DNA from: Verrucomicrobiales bacterium
GTDB taxonomy: Bacteria > Verrucomicrobiota > Verrucomicrobiia > Limisphaerales > CANJXF01
Direction of reading: 5' to 3'
Length of the DNA: 64,000 bases
NCBI GenBank assembly: GCA_947478865.1
Contig: CANJXF010000010.1
Span: forward strand, 1 to 64,000
Part shown: positions 21,212 through 32,664 of the stretch, piece after piece
How the letters are laid out: the number at the start of each line of letters is the position of its first letter
Position numbering within the stretch: position 1 is the stretch's first letter
The notes under the pieces: model-generated
What the model saw: only the letters and a program-made list of their open reading frames with translations
What the model was told of the DNA's origin: nothing
The model's database searches: none
Made by a program: the position numbers and the translations under genes

Positions 21212-22579
21212 TCAATTTTTCAAAAGCACCTGCAAGGACTCAAGAGTTTTAGCTAACTTTGGATCACTCGCTAAATTCTTCAATTCCCGAGGATCCTTGT
21301 CGTGATCGTACAATTCGCGGCCCGCTTTTCCACCGTTCCATTCGGTGTAGCGCCAACGTTCCGTGCGCACGCTGCGACCTGAACGAGGTCCGTTCACAAC
21401 CTGCGTCAACGCCGGCTTTGTCCACTCCGCCTTCGCGTTGGTCAGGAGCGGGCGCAGACTCTTCCCTTCGAACCCGGCCGGAGCTTTGATTCCACACAGC
21501 TCGGCAATCGTGGGATAAACGTCAACCAACTCCACGGTGCGCGAAGATCGTTGGCCATTCGCCTTTCCGTGGGGCACATAGAATATCATTGGCACGCGCG
21601 CCGACTCCTCGAACAACGACATTTTCTGCCATTGCCCATGCTGGCCGAGCAGCCAGCCGTGATCGCTCACGAACACCACGATTGTGTTCTCCGCGAGATT
21701 CAGCCGATCGAGCGCATTCATCAGACGGCCGACCTGCGCATCCATGAAACTGATGCTGGAAAGATAACCGCTCTTGAAACGGCGCAATTTTTCCTGGTCC
21801 AATCCGTAGTTCGGCTCGCGCAGGAAAAATGCCATTTTCGGAATGGCGGCCAGATGTTCCGGCGGATCTTTCGGCAACGACATTTTCTCAAAGGGATAGA
21901 GCTCAAAATATTTCGCCGGAGCGATATCGGGAACGTGCGGGCGATAAAATCCGGCCGCGATAAAAAATGGTCCATCCTTGTGTTTCTCCAGCAGTCCAAT
22001 GGTTTCCGTCGCCACCTTTCCGTCGGTTTGATCTTCATCCGCACCTTTGGCGATTAGAAACGACATCGAAGCGCCGAGCCCGATCTTCGGGGTGTAATTG
22101 ATGACTTCGTTCTCGTCGTCCTTATCGCGACCGCGCGGGTTGATCACCTGATTCCACGAAGGCGCATCATCCATGCCGCTCGTCCCGATCTGACCCGGCA
22201 CGCCGTAATGATAAATCTTGCCGACGCGCGCCGAGAAATAGCCGTTGTTCTTGAATAACTCTGGCAACGTCACCACATCTGGCAATACCTTGCGGAAATA
22301 AAGCGCATTGCCCGTCACCGTTGTTGTATCGGGCCGGCGACCGGTCATGAGCGAGGCGCGACTGGGATTGCACAGCGGAAACTGGCAATAGGCGCGCTCG
22401 AACAACACGCCACGCTTCGCCAGTTTATCGATGTTGGGCGTCTTCATTTCCTTTTGTCCGTAGCAGCCCAGCATGCAGGTCAAATCATCGGACATGATGA
22501 ATAGAACATTGGTGTGCGATGAGGCGGCGAATGTGCCGAACGCCGATAAAAAGAGGAGAAGAACGCAAAGCTTTTTCAT
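21212..22579 (-). CDS. Sulfatase (iduronate-2-sulfatase-like), secreted
   Basis: Signal peptide; CNPSRASLMTGRRPDTT sulfatase FGly motif (C-x-P-S-R). Confidence 0.95.
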   Translation of the reverse strand: MKKLCVLLLFLSAFGTFAASSHTNVLFIMSDDLTCMLGCYGQKEMKTPNIDKLAKRGVLFERAYCQFPLCNPSRASLMTGRRPDTTTVTGNALYFRKVLPDVVTLPELFKNNGYFSARVGKIYHYGVPGQIGTSGMDDAPSWNQVINPRGRDKDDENEVINYTPKIGLGASMSFLIAKGADEDQTDGKVATETIGLLEKHKDGPFFIAAGFYRPHVPDIAPAKYFELYPFEKMSLPKDPPEHLAAIPKMAFFLREPNYGLDQEKLRRFKSGYLSSISFMDAQVGRLMNALDRLNLAENTIVVFVSDHGWLLGQHGQWQKMSLFEESARVPMIFYVPHGKANGQRSSRTVELVDVYPTIAELCGIKAPAGFEGKSLRPLLTNAKAEWTKPALTQVVNGPRSGRSVRTERWRYTEWNGGKAGRELYDHDKDPRELKNLASDPKLAKTLESLQVLLKN

Positions 22580-22677
22580 GTGAGCGGAAACTCTTACTTC
22601 GCGAACCGGGCGGCTGCGAGAAAATTTTCTGGTGGTCGATTGCGTCGGGGACTTCGACGCACAATTTGCGAGCGCAA

Positions 22678-24126
22678 CTACGCGATCAGTTCTCGAACAA
22701 CTTTTCCATGCACGTCGGTCAGGCGAAAGTCGCGACCGGCGTGGCGGAACGTGAGTTTCTCATGATCGAATCCGAGCAATGCCAGAATCGTTGCGTGAAG
22801 ATCGTGGACGTGAACTTTGTTTTCCACTGCACCGAAACCAAATTCGTCCGTCGCGCCGTGGACGTAGCCGCCTTTCACTCCGCCGCCGGCCATCCACATC
22901 GTAAACCCGTGCGGGTTGTGGTCGCGCCCGTTAATTTTACCGGCGTTCGCACCCGGAGTAGGCAACTCAACCACCGGCGTGCGGCCGAATTCGCCGCCCC
23001 AGATCACCAGCGTGTCTTCCAACATGCCGCGCTGCTTCAAATCTTTCAGCAGCGCGCCAATCGCCTGATCGCATTCCTTGGCCAACCGACGGTGGGAAAT
23101 TTCAATATCATCGTGGCTGTCCCACGGTTGGCCTGCGCCGTGCCAGAGTTGCACGAAACGAACGCCGCGCTCCATCAGGCGGCGCGCAATCAGCGTCTGA
23201 CGACCATGGGTTCCCGGACCATACATCTCACGAACGTGCTCGGGCTCGCGGGTGACATCGAACGCGTCCGTTGCGTCCATCTGCATGCGGTAAGCGAGTT
23301 CGAACGATTGGATGCGCGCTTCGAGCTGCGCTTCGTTCTGTCGGGCGCGCGCGTGCTTCTGGTTGATCTGCTGCAACAAATCGAGCTGCGAACGTTGTTC
23401 CGGCAGCGAGGCGTAATTGCTTTTGATGTTCTCAATCAGCTTCTCAATGTTCGTATGCTGGGTGTCGATGTAGGTGCCTTGATAAACGCCGGGGATAAAA
23501 CCGCTCTGCCAGTTCTGCGATTCCTGAATCGGATAACCGCCGGGACACATCGCGATGAAGCCGGGCAAATTCTGGTTCTCGCTGCCAAGCCCGTAATTAA
23601 TCCATGAACCCATGCTCGGCCGCACCTGCCGCGCATCACCGCAGTTCATCAAGAGCAGCGACGGCTCGTGATTGGGAATGTCGGCATACATCGAACGAAT
23701 CACCGCAATGTCATCGATGCTTTCGGCGACGTGCGGGAAAAGATCACTGACTTCGATACCGCTTTGCCCGTACTTTTTAAATTTGAACGGAGAGGCAAAG
23801 GCCGCGCCGGTTTTGCGTTCCGTTCGCAGGTTTTCTACCGGAAGAAGTTTGCCGGCCCATTTATCAAGCGACGGCTTGGGATCAAAGGTGTCGACGTGCG
23901 ACGGCCCGCCATTTGCAAAAATGTGAATGACCCGTTTGGCCGTGCCTGGAAATTGCGGAAGTTTTGGCGCGAGCGGTGAAAGCGTTTCGCTCCCCTGCGC
24001 GGCTGATTCAAAGAAACCGCCCGCCAAACTTGCGAGGCTGACCGCGCCCATGCCCATTCCGCAGCGGGCCAGAAACTGCCGCCGCGTAAATGCCAGATGC
24101 TCAGGATTGGGTTTATGAAATTGCAT
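22678..24126 (-). CDS. DUF1501 protein with Tat-like signal
   Basis: TRRQFLARCGMGMGAVSLASL; FANGGPSHVDTFDPKP; WGGEFGRTP...GRDHNPHGFTMWMAGGGVKGG. Confidence 0.95.
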   Translation of the reverse strand: MQFHKPNPEHLAFTRRQFLARCGMGMGAVSLASLAGGFFESAAQGSETLSPLAPKLPQFPGTAKRVIHIFANGGPSHVDTFDPKPSLDKWAGKLLPVENLRTERKTGAAFASPFKFKKYGQSGIEVSDLFPHVAESIDDIAVIRSMYADIPNHEPSLLLMNCGDARQVRPSMGSWINYGLGSENQNLPGFIAMCPGGYPIQESQNWQSGFIPGVYQGTYIDTQHTNIEKLIENIKSNYASLPEQRSQLDLLQQINQKHARARQNEAQLEARIQSFELAYRMQMDATDAFDVTREPEHVREMYGPGTHGRQTLIARRLMERGVRFVQLWHGAGQPWDSHDDIEISHRRLAKECDQAIGALLKDLKQRGMLEDTLVIWGGEFGRTPVVELPTPGANAGKINGRDHNPHGFTMWMAGGGVKGGYVHGATDEFGFGAVENKVHVHDLHATILALLGFDHEKLTFRHAGRDFRLTDVHGKVVRELIA

Positions 24127-24242
24127 CGCTGACTGGACTCAATCTAGTTCGCAAAAATTCATCGGCAAACCATTTTATGGAGCTGACTGAACTTGTCGTC
24201 GCGTCCGGAAAACCAAAGTTTAGTTCCGCGGGAAGGAATTAT

Positions 24243-25115
24243 TCAACGATTCAATGCCTCTGGCAACGCCGGGACCAACCACGCCGTGCTGGAGCTGAGT
24301 TCAATCGCTTTCCCCAATTCGCGCGTTCTCATGGTGCTTCCTCCCGTGGCGAGATAAAATTTCTCAGCCGCAATGCCTGCATCAATGTTTTCTTTCGCTT
24401 CCCACTCCGCGCTGGAAGCGGTGAAGGTTGCGTGATGCAAGGAAACCCATTTTCCGTTCAAATCGCGCACCCAACCATTCCCGAAGTTCGCCCGGCGCAC
24501 CTCGTTGATGCTCTTTCCATCGCGACGAAAATCTTCGATGAAGCTGTAGTAACCGCGTATCGGCTTGCCACCCGTGCGCGTGCGAAACGTGACCAGGTGC
24601 CGCCAGGTTTTGGCGGATCCGTCGAAGAACCAGCCGGCATAACTCGTCTTGTCGCCCTCAACGGTCGCGCGCACGGCGAAGCGGCAAGTCTCATTTGTTT
24701 TCCAAAGGTACGGCCAAAGACATTGACCGCCGGTGCCTTCACCGCCGAAGCGCTTGATCTTTGCTCCCGCTCCCTCGTGGAGCAGTTCCACGCGCTGCTC
24801 CAACGGGACTTTGTTGGCATCGTCACCCTTGGTTGGATCCCAGACGGAAAAAATCACCACCTTGTTCGTCGGCGACCCGAGTTGTTGCATGCCGAAATAG
24901 CCGGCATTCCAACCGCACGCCATGAAGTAACTACCGCCGGTGGTTTGCTCAACGATAACTTCGTTGTAGAACAAATCGCCGTCCGGCGCCGCGAAATGCA
25001 GATGCACTGACCGTGCCGCTCGCGGGGGTTCAGCCACACTCGAAGAAATAGCTGCGCAACCAATCAGTCCCGCGACGTAAAACGCGAGGTTCGACTGTCG
25101 AATTGCGAAACCCAT
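24243..25115 (-). CDS. DUF3472 protein, secreted
   Basis: SVHLHF...FYNEVIVEQTTGGSYFMACGWNAGYFGMQQ...FSVWDP...GGEGTGGQ. Confidence 0.85.
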   Translation of the reverse strand: MGFAIRQSNLAFYVAGLIGCAAISSSVAEPPRAARSVHLHFAAPDGDLFYNEVIVEQTTGGSYFMACGWNAGYFGMQQLGSPTNKVVIFSVWDPTKGDDANKVPLEQRVELLHEGAGAKIKRFGGEGTGGQCLWPYLWKTNETCRFAVRATVEGDKTSYAGWFFDGSAKTWRHLVTFRTRTGGKPIRGYYSFIEDFRRDGKSINEVRRANFGNGWVRDLNGKWVSLHHATFTASSAEWEAKENIDAGIAAEKFYLATGGSTMRTRELGKAIELSSSTAWLVPALPEALNR

Positions 25116-25116
25116 A

Positions 25117-28014
25117 TCACCTCAATAATTCTGCTGCCTTGGCCAACGCCTCATCCAACTTGCTCGCGTCTTTGCCGCCGCCCCGCGCGTTGTCCGGCTT
25201 GCCGCCGCCCTTGCCGCCGACGATTGGCGCGATGGCTTGAATGATTTTGCCGGCTTGAACTTTTGTGGTGAAATCAGGAGTAACCGCCGCAATTAAAGAC
25301 ACTGCGCCATTGGCAACTCCGCCGAGAACGATCACCCCTTTGAATTGGCTTTTGAGAGAATCGGCCACGGCTTGCAGCGTCTCGCCGTCAACCGACCCAA
25401 CGTTCTCAATGATCGCTGGAATGCCATTCATCTCTCTTGCTTTTGCGAGCAATTCCTTCGCGTTTCCAGCCGCTTCTTTTTGCTGAACAGCTTTGAGTTG
25501 TTTCTCCAATTCCTTCTGCTGCGCGAGCAAACCCTCAATCTTCTTTTCCAGTTCGCCGACCGGCGCGTTGATTTTTCCGGCCACGGATTTGATCAACTGC
25601 AATTCCTGGTTCGCGCGGTTGTAGGCTTCCAGACCGGCGACCGCTTCGATGCGCCGGACGCCTGCGGCAATCGCGCTTTCGCCGACGATGCGGAACAAAC
25701 CAATCTCACCCGTCGCGCGCACGTGTGTGCCGCCGCAAAGTTCCATGGAATAACCGTTCAACTCCCCTGCCCGCCCGCCGATTTGCACGACGCGCACGGT
25801 GTCGCCGTATTTGTCGCCGAAGAATTGCATCACATCCTTGCGCGATTTCACGTCGGCGTGGGGAACTTCCGCCCACGACACGGGCGCGTTTTCGAGGATG
25901 CGTTCGTTGACGATTTTTTCAATGTCGCTGAGTTGTTCGGGAGTGAGCGGCGCGCTGTTAAAATCGAACGTCAACTTTTCCGGCGCGACCAACGAACCTT
26001 TTTGCGACGCCTCTTTGCTCACGACTTCGTGCAACGCCCAGTGCAGCAAATGCGTGACGGTGTGATGTCGCTGAATCGCGTTGCGGCGCGGCGCGTCCAC
26101 CGCGAATTGCACTTCGGTCCCGGGCAAGAGCGTCGAAGCATCTTCCGCGACGAAATGCAGCCAGGTGTTGCCGCTTTTCTGCGTGTTGACGACGCGCCAC
26201 ATCTGCCCGCCGTGACTCAACTCGCCGGTGTCGCCGAGTTGCCCGCCCATTTCGGCGTAAGCGCTCGACGTGTCGAGGATGACGGCGTTCTTGTCCTTCA
26301 CCTTGACCACTTCCAAAACTTTGGCCGCAACCGCGAGATTATCGAAGCCGACAAATTTCGTGGGCGTGGTGCATTCAATTTCCGAAAGTGAGATGACTTC
26401 TTTCTTCTGCGCGGCGCGGGCACGGGCGCGCTGTTCTTCCATCAACTTTTCAAAGCCTTCTTTGTCCACGGACAAACCGCGTTCACGCGCCATCAATTCG
26501 GTGAGGTCGAGCGGGAAGCCGTAGGTGTCGTAAAGTTTGAAGGCAAATTGACCACCGATTGTTTTTGTTCGGCCGTTGGCTACCGGAGTAATTTCACCAG
26601 CCGAGATGACTTCAATTCCGTCTTTTGCACTGACGTTTATGACGGGATGCACATGAGCGTAACCAGGAGAAGGAAGTTTAAAAAGATCACTCGCTCGTTC
26701 AAACAATTCTATTCCTTTATCCAACGTTTTATTAAACGCCTCTTCCTCGCGCTGAATCACTTCTTCGACGTGATTTCGGCGCGCGCGGATTTCGGGGAAG
26801 ACGTCGCCCATCGTGTCGGCGAGAACGTCCACGAGTTTGTAGAAAAAGGGTTCGTGAAAACCGAGCGTGCGTCCGTAGCGAACCGCGCGGCGCAGGATGC
26901 GGCGCAGGACGTAATTGCGGTCGGTGTTGCCGGGTTGAATGCCGTCGGCAATCGCAAAACTCAAGGTGCGAATGTGGTCGGCGATGACGCGAAATGCGAT
27001 GTCGACTTTCTCCTGCTCCGTGTCGCCGGTTGAACCGGACTTCGGCAACGTCGAAGAATATTTCTTGCCGCTCATCTTTTCCAGCTTGTCGAAAATCGGG
27101 CGGAAGATGTCGGTCTCGTAATTTGAAATTTTGGCGTGGGCGAAATCGGAAAAGTTTTTCGTCCCTTGCATGATGCTCGTCACACGCTCAAAACCCATTC
27201 CGGTATCGACATGCTTGGCGGGCAGCGGCGAAAACGTTCCATCCGGATTCGCATTAAACTGGATGAAAACCAGGTTCCAAATCTCGATGCAGCGCGCGTC
27301 GCCTTTGTTGACGAGCGAACCTTTGGTGTCGCCGTTCGGCGTAAGATCGACGTGGAGTTCCGAGCAGGGACCGCACGGGCCGGTTTCGCCCATCATCCAG
27401 AAATTATCTTTCTTGTTGCCTGGTACAATGTGTTCCGCTGGATCTAAACCAATTTTCAAAAAGTGATACGCCCAAAAAGAAGCCGCTTCTTCATCAGATC
27501 TAGATTCGCCCGAAGATGATTTTGGATAGGCATAAACAGATATTCCGCCGTCAATTATCGTTTGAGCCGAGTGTATTGCACCTTCGAGTTCGTCCTTCCA
27601 AAGTTTCATGTCCATGTGCGGACAAAAAACCGTTGCGTAAATCCTTTGCGGCGGAAATTTCCAGATGCCGACGACCAGTTCCCACGCCCATTCGATGGCT
27701 TCTTTTTTGAAATAATTGCCAAAACTCCAGTTGCCGAGCATCTCAAAAAACGTGTGGTGATAGGTGTCGAGGCCGACGTCGTCGAGGTCGTTGTGCTTGC
27801 CACCGGCGCGAATGCATTTCTGCGTGTCCGCGGCGCGCGGCGGGTTGTAAGGACATTTCGTTTGCCCCAGAAAAATCGGGACGAACTGGTTCATGCCCGC
27901 GTTCGTGAAGAGCAGGTTCGGCGAATCCGGCATGAGGCTCGAAGAAGACACGATGCTGTGCTCCTTCGATTTGAAGAAGTCTAAAAACGATTGGCGAATT
28001 TGTGTGCTGGTCAT
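25117..28014 (-). CDS. alaS: Alanyl-tRNA synthetase (start set at MTSTQIRQSF)
   Basis: SFLDFFKSKEHSIVSSSSLMP...TNAGMNQF; NKKDNFWMMGETGPCGPCSE; HTVTHLLHWAL; ELCGGTHV. Confidence 0.97.
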   Translation of the reverse strand: MTSTQIRQSFLDFFKSKEHSIVSSSSLMPDSPNLLFTNAGMNQFVPIFLGQTKCPYNPPRAADTQKCIRAGGKHNDLDDVGLDTYHHTFFEMLGNWSFGNYFKKEAIEWAWELVVGIWKFPPQRIYATVFCPHMDMKLWKDELEGAIHSAQTIIDGGISVYAYPKSSSGESRSDEEAASFWAYHFLKIGLDPAEHIVPGNKKDNFWMMGETGPCGPCSELHVDLTPNGDTKGSLVNKGDARCIEIWNLVFIQFNANPDGTFSPLPAKHVDTGMGFERVTSIMQGTKNFSDFAHAKISNYETDIFRPIFDKLEKMSGKKYSSTLPKSGSTGDTEQEKVDIAFRVIADHIRTLSFAIADGIQPGNTDRNYVLRRILRRAVRYGRTLGFHEPFFYKLVDVLADTMGDVFPEIRARRNHVEEVIQREEEAFNKTLDKGIELFERASDLFKLPSPGYAHVHPVINVSAKDGIEVISAGEITPVANGRTKTIGGQFAFKLYDTYGFPLDLTELMARERGLSVDKEGFEKLMEEQRARARAAQKKEVISLSEIECTTPTKFVGFDNLAVAAKVLEVVKVKDKNAVILDTSSAYAEMGGQLGDTGELSHGGQMWRVVNTQKSGNTWLHFVAEDASTLLPGTEVQFAVDAPRRNAIQRHHTVTHLLHWALHEVVSKEASQKGSLVAPEKLTFDFNSAPLTPEQLSDIEKIVNERILENAPVSWAEVPHADVKSRKDVMQFFGDKYGDTVRVVQIGGRAGELNGYSMELCGGTHVRATGEIGLFRIVGESAIAAGVRRIEAVAGLEAYNRANQELQLIKSVAGKINAPVGELEKKIEGLLAQQKELEKQLKAVQQKEAAGNAKELLAKAREMNGIPAIIENVGSVDGETLQAVADSLKSQFKGVIVLGGVANGAVSLIAAVTPDFTTKVQAGKIIQAIAPIVGGKGGGKPDNARGGGKDASKLDEALAKAAELLR

Positions 28015-28429
28015 ATTCAGAGCGGGCGAGAATAGAAAAAGGCCGCTCGCAATGCGAGTGGAAGTTTTATCTACGGAGAATCGAGAATCGCAAGGCGCAC
28101 CGAGCATCACACACTTTTCCGGCGCGCCGGCGGTCTCACATCCGCAGCGTTCCGGCAGCAAGAACGAGGTTGAATCGTCCCACGGCACTGAACTGCAAAA
28201 TACGAATTTCCGGAGCACCGTTTGCGTGGGCGCTGGATGTTTCCAAGAACCAGGTGATCGGACAGCTTGGCGTTGCCCGGCGGACCACGAGCGGTCCCCG
28301 CTCGCAGCGCTCCACCCGCTGCGGACGATGACCGGCCGCAGATACGACTTCGATGGTGCCCGCAACCGCGGAGACGGAGCCGACGAAAGCAGTTCCTCCA
28401 ACCGGGCCAGCGGTTCTCCTGTTCAATTC

Positions 28430-28466
28430 AAAAAAAATCCGTCAACCACCTGAGGCGATTGACGGA
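28430..28466 (-). terminator. Intrinsic terminator downstream of mscL
   Basis: Minus strand TCCGTCAA-tcgcctcaggtgg-TTGACGGA-TTTTTTTT. Confidence 0.9.
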
Positions 28467-28490
28467 AATAGGCCAACGCTAGTTCGTTAA

Positions 28491-28922
28491 TTAACTCGAC
28501 CGAGAACGGAGGGAATCGCGGATTTCTGTGAGGAGCTTTTCTTCATTGGTAGGTCCAGGAGGGGTTACCGGTTTGGTCTCCTCGTTCTGCCTCAATTTAT
28601 TCATTCCTTTGACGACCATGAAAATGCAAAACGCAAGGATCGCGAAGTTAATCAGGATTGTCACAAAATTGCCCCAGGCGAAAACAGGCCCCAGCTTCTT
28701 GGCATCTACCAAACCCAAGCCGGCGGTGACCTTATCCGAGAGAGGGATGTAAAGATTGCTGAAGTCCACATTGCCAATGGCCCTTCCGACTACCGGCATA
28801 ATGAGGTCTTCGATGACTGAGTTAACAATCTTTCCAAAAGCCCCGCCAATGATCACACCGACGGCGAGATCCACGACGTTCCCGCGCATTGCAAACTCTT
28901 TGAACTCTTTGACCATGCTCAT
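28491..28922 (-). CDS. mscL: Large-conductance mechanosensitive channel
   Basis: [40 protein letters not shown]. Confidence 0.97.
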   Translation of the reverse strand: MSMVKEFKEFAMRGNVVDLAVGVIIGGAFGKIVNSVIEDLIMPVVGRAIGNVDFSNLYIPLSDKVTAGLGLVDAKKLGPVFAWGNFVTILINFAILAFCIFMVVKGMNKLRQNEETKPVTPPGPTNEEKLLTEIRDSLRSRSS

Positions 28923-28966
28923 ATGATTTTTCCTTGGGTTAGTTAGTTATTGTGACCGTTCCTGAA

Positions 28967-29728
28967 TCAAAACTTGTAAGCCAGCGCCGTTACGAGCTTT
29001 AGATCATTCTTTTCGCGGCCGGCGGCGGGTTGGTTGTCGTAGGTATCCTGGATGTAGGTGCGCAAGCTCAGCTTTTCGGTCAGCGCGGTCTCAACACCCA
29101 GCTCGGCATTGACGATGAAATTCTCCAGGTCGTCAACTTGAGGAAGTATCTCCACACTTTGCCAGATCTTAGCGCGGGTGGATAATTTCTGGTCGAAGCG
29201 CTCAGCCAAACGCACCGTAAAATACGCGTCGGTTTCGTCGCCTTGCTTTTCATAGATCACAGCCGGCCCGACTTCCCCACTGAGCTTGGTGTTGTCTTCC
29301 TTGATGAAGTAATAACCAACACCCGGGCTCAACGTGAAGCGATACTCGACGTCGGCAATTGCATCATGCAGACCATCCAGGCGCAGGTATCCGTAAACGC
29401 GCTCGGTAAACAACCGGTTGTATTGCCCGAAGCCGTGCAGCGACTCGGCGTTCTTCTCCCCGCTGTTCTCGCCATAGGTCGCATCCGCGCCAAAAGCTAA
29501 TTCATTTTGATCCCATTTCTTTTTCGTCAGAATGTTCCCGGTAAAGAGCAAGGTATCGCTGTTGCCTCGGGTTAAGGAGAACCCCAATGCCGCCGAGGTA
29601 TCCCACGCGGGCACCTTTTCCGGGGTAGGAACCTGCGCTGAAGCAGTCATCGCTGTGGCAGCCAAAAAGCAGCCGACGAGCGTGGTTCGAAGCATAAGTG
29701 TGTTAGTCGTATCGTTTAATCTGATCAT
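28967..29728 (-). CDS. DUF481 outer-membrane-type protein
   Basis: Signal peptide; GFSLTRGNSDTLLFTGNILTKKKWDQNELAFGADATYGENSG; LRTYIQDTYDNQPAAGREKNDLKLVTALAYKF. Confidence 0.85.
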   Translation of the reverse strand: MIRLNDTTNTLMLRTTLVGCFLAATAMTASAQVPTPEKVPAWDTSAALGFSLTRGNSDTLLFTGNILTKKKWDQNELAFGADATYGENSGEKNAESLHGFGQYNRLFTERVYGYLRLDGLHDAIADVEYRFTLSPGVGYYFIKEDNTKLSGEVGPAVIYEKQGDETDAYFTVRLAERFDQKLSTRAKIWQSVEILPQVDDLENFIVNAELGVETALTEKLSLRTYIQDTYDNQPAAGREKNDLKLVTALAYKF

Positions 29729-29786
29729 GTTTCTGTTTGGTTGTTGTTTGAGTTTTCCGGTTGGTTGGGAATTGTTTCAGAAAAAG

Positions 29787-30544
29787 CTATTTTTTAAATA
29801 GCCCTTTGAGGCCATCCACGGTCTTACCCGCTTTTTCGGTCGTCGATTTACCGAGATCTTTCACGTCGCCACCCAGTCCAGCGAGCGCTTCCGTCCCGGA
29901 TTTCACCGAACTGGCGATAAGCGGCTTTAGAATTTCTTTGCAAAGCTGCGCAGCGGTCACTCCATTGTTTTCCGAGCCAATGTTGGTCAAATGAATGGGA
30001 GGTAAAGGAACAGTCGCCGCCTTGCCGCCCATGCCTGTCACGCTGACATGAATTTTTCCGCCTTCAATGACGACATCCTTCACAAAAAACTTCTTACCTC
30101 CCTCACTTGCCGATTTCTCTTTCGATGTCGGCTTCACGTCGTTGGGCGCACCTTCGAGATTCTTCAGGATCTGGCTGAGGTTATTTCCGCCGAGGCCTCC
30201 TTCGAAAGTAATTTCCGACCCCTGAATGCTTACCTCATCGATGGCAATGGTATCAGACATAACACTGCCTAACTTAATCGCGACTTTAACCTGCCCCATT
30301 TCAATGGCGGACGGGGTTTTGTAGCCCTCCGGGTTCCCTACGAAAAGTTTTTCCAATACACCGTTGCCATTCATCGGGGATACTTTGGCGCTGCCGAGGC
30401 GCACATCGACTTTCGTCAATATGGGTCCCACGGTCTCCACACCTTTTTTGATAATGGAATTGAGATTGGAGAAAATCAGGACCAACACCACGATCACTAC
30501 CACTATACAAATGCAAGCGCACCTCGGAGTATCCACTTTTTCAT
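29787..30544 (-). CDS. AsmA/DUF748-like membrane protein with apparent frameshift near its N-terminus
   Basis: Body IVVVIVVLVLIFSNLNSIIKKGVETVGPILTKVDVRL...; ATG at 30544 gives MKKWILRGALAFV then TAG; restoring 1 nt near 30503-30508 joins the frames. Confidence 0.75.
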
Positions 30545-30610
30545 AGGTGCGATGCTGTCCAGAGAAGGAAGCTGTGTCAAATAGAACTTGCCTGCCAAAT
30601 AACCAGGGTC

Positions 30611-31222
30611 CTACCCGCGCTTCTTCATGTGCCGATGGACGGCGAAGTAGTACAGCACACCTAAAACCGCCAGCGCCCCGATCATCCAAAGGGATATTCT
30701 ATGAAGGTTACCCTTCATCAGTTGTTCGTCCTGACCGGCCTTCACGCCTACCCAGCATAGGACCGACACCCAGATCGCCGAGCCAATCAAGGTGAACAGC
30801 GAATACCAGCGGAAATCCATTTTCACGATGCCCATGGGAATACCGATCAGGTGTCGCACCACGGGCAGCAAGCGCGAAACGAATACCCCGAACGGACCAA
30901 ACTTTTCACTCCACCGCTCGGCCGCGTGAAGCTTGGCCTCGGGAATCAGGAAATAGCCGCCGTATTTGAGCACCAGCGGGCGTCCGGCCCAACGGGAAAT
31001 CCAGTACATAACCGCCGCGCCGAACCAAGACCCAATGGTTCCAGCAAGGATGATCCCGGCCATGCTGAGCTTCCCTTTTTCGGCGAGCATCGCCGCAGGT
31101 GGGATGACGAATTCGCTGGGCAATGGGACAATGGAACTCTCGATGGCCATGAGCAACGCAACGAGCGGATAGCCGCCCGTTTCCAGCGCGCCCATATACC
31201 AATCGAGAAGTTCTTTGAACAT
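30611..31222 (-). CDS. DedA-family membrane protein
   Basis: IESSIVPLPSEFVIPPAAMLA; RLLPVVRHLIGIPMGIVKM. Confidence 0.93.
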   Translation of the reverse strand: MFKELLDWYMGALETGGYPLVALLMAIESSIVPLPSEFVIPPAAMLAEKGKLSMAGIILAGTIGSWFGAAVMYWISRWAGRPLVLKYGGYFLIPEAKLHAAERWSEKFGPFGVFVSRLLPVVRHLIGIPMGIVKMDFRWYSLFTLIGSAIWVSVLCWVGVKAGQDEQLMKGNLHRISLWMIGALAVLGVLYYFAVHRHMKKRG

Positions 31223-31296
31223 GATGTCTATCCGCGCAGCCAAGGCCACCGAGTGACCTCAGCAAAATCGCCGCGGTCCGCCGTGTCCGATTCGGA

Positions 31297-32574
<1,278 letters not shown>

Positions 32575-32664
32575 TCAAATTAATGAGCGCGCATCATAAG
32601 AACGAGCGGTGACGAGTCAAGGAACAAGCCGCTTGCTTTCTCACCGCGCGTGCGGTCTTCCAAC

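Noticed and set aside
22519-23607. 362-aa + strand ORF antisense to a DUF1501 gene
   Set aside because: Shadow ORF opposite a well-supported gene.
25345-26391. 348-aa + strand ORF antisense to alaS
   Set aside because: Overlaps a certain alaS; Arg/Phe/Asp-rich shadow frame with no recognisable domain.
28015-28401. N-terminal 129-aa extension of the alaS ORF
   Set aside because: AlaRS begins at MTSTQIRQSFLDFF; the extension is low-complexity-like, GC-rich and not AlaRS-like.
28136-28426. 96-aa minus-strand ORF upstream of alaS
   Set aside because: No recognisable motif; three frames are partly open here, so I did not call it a gene.
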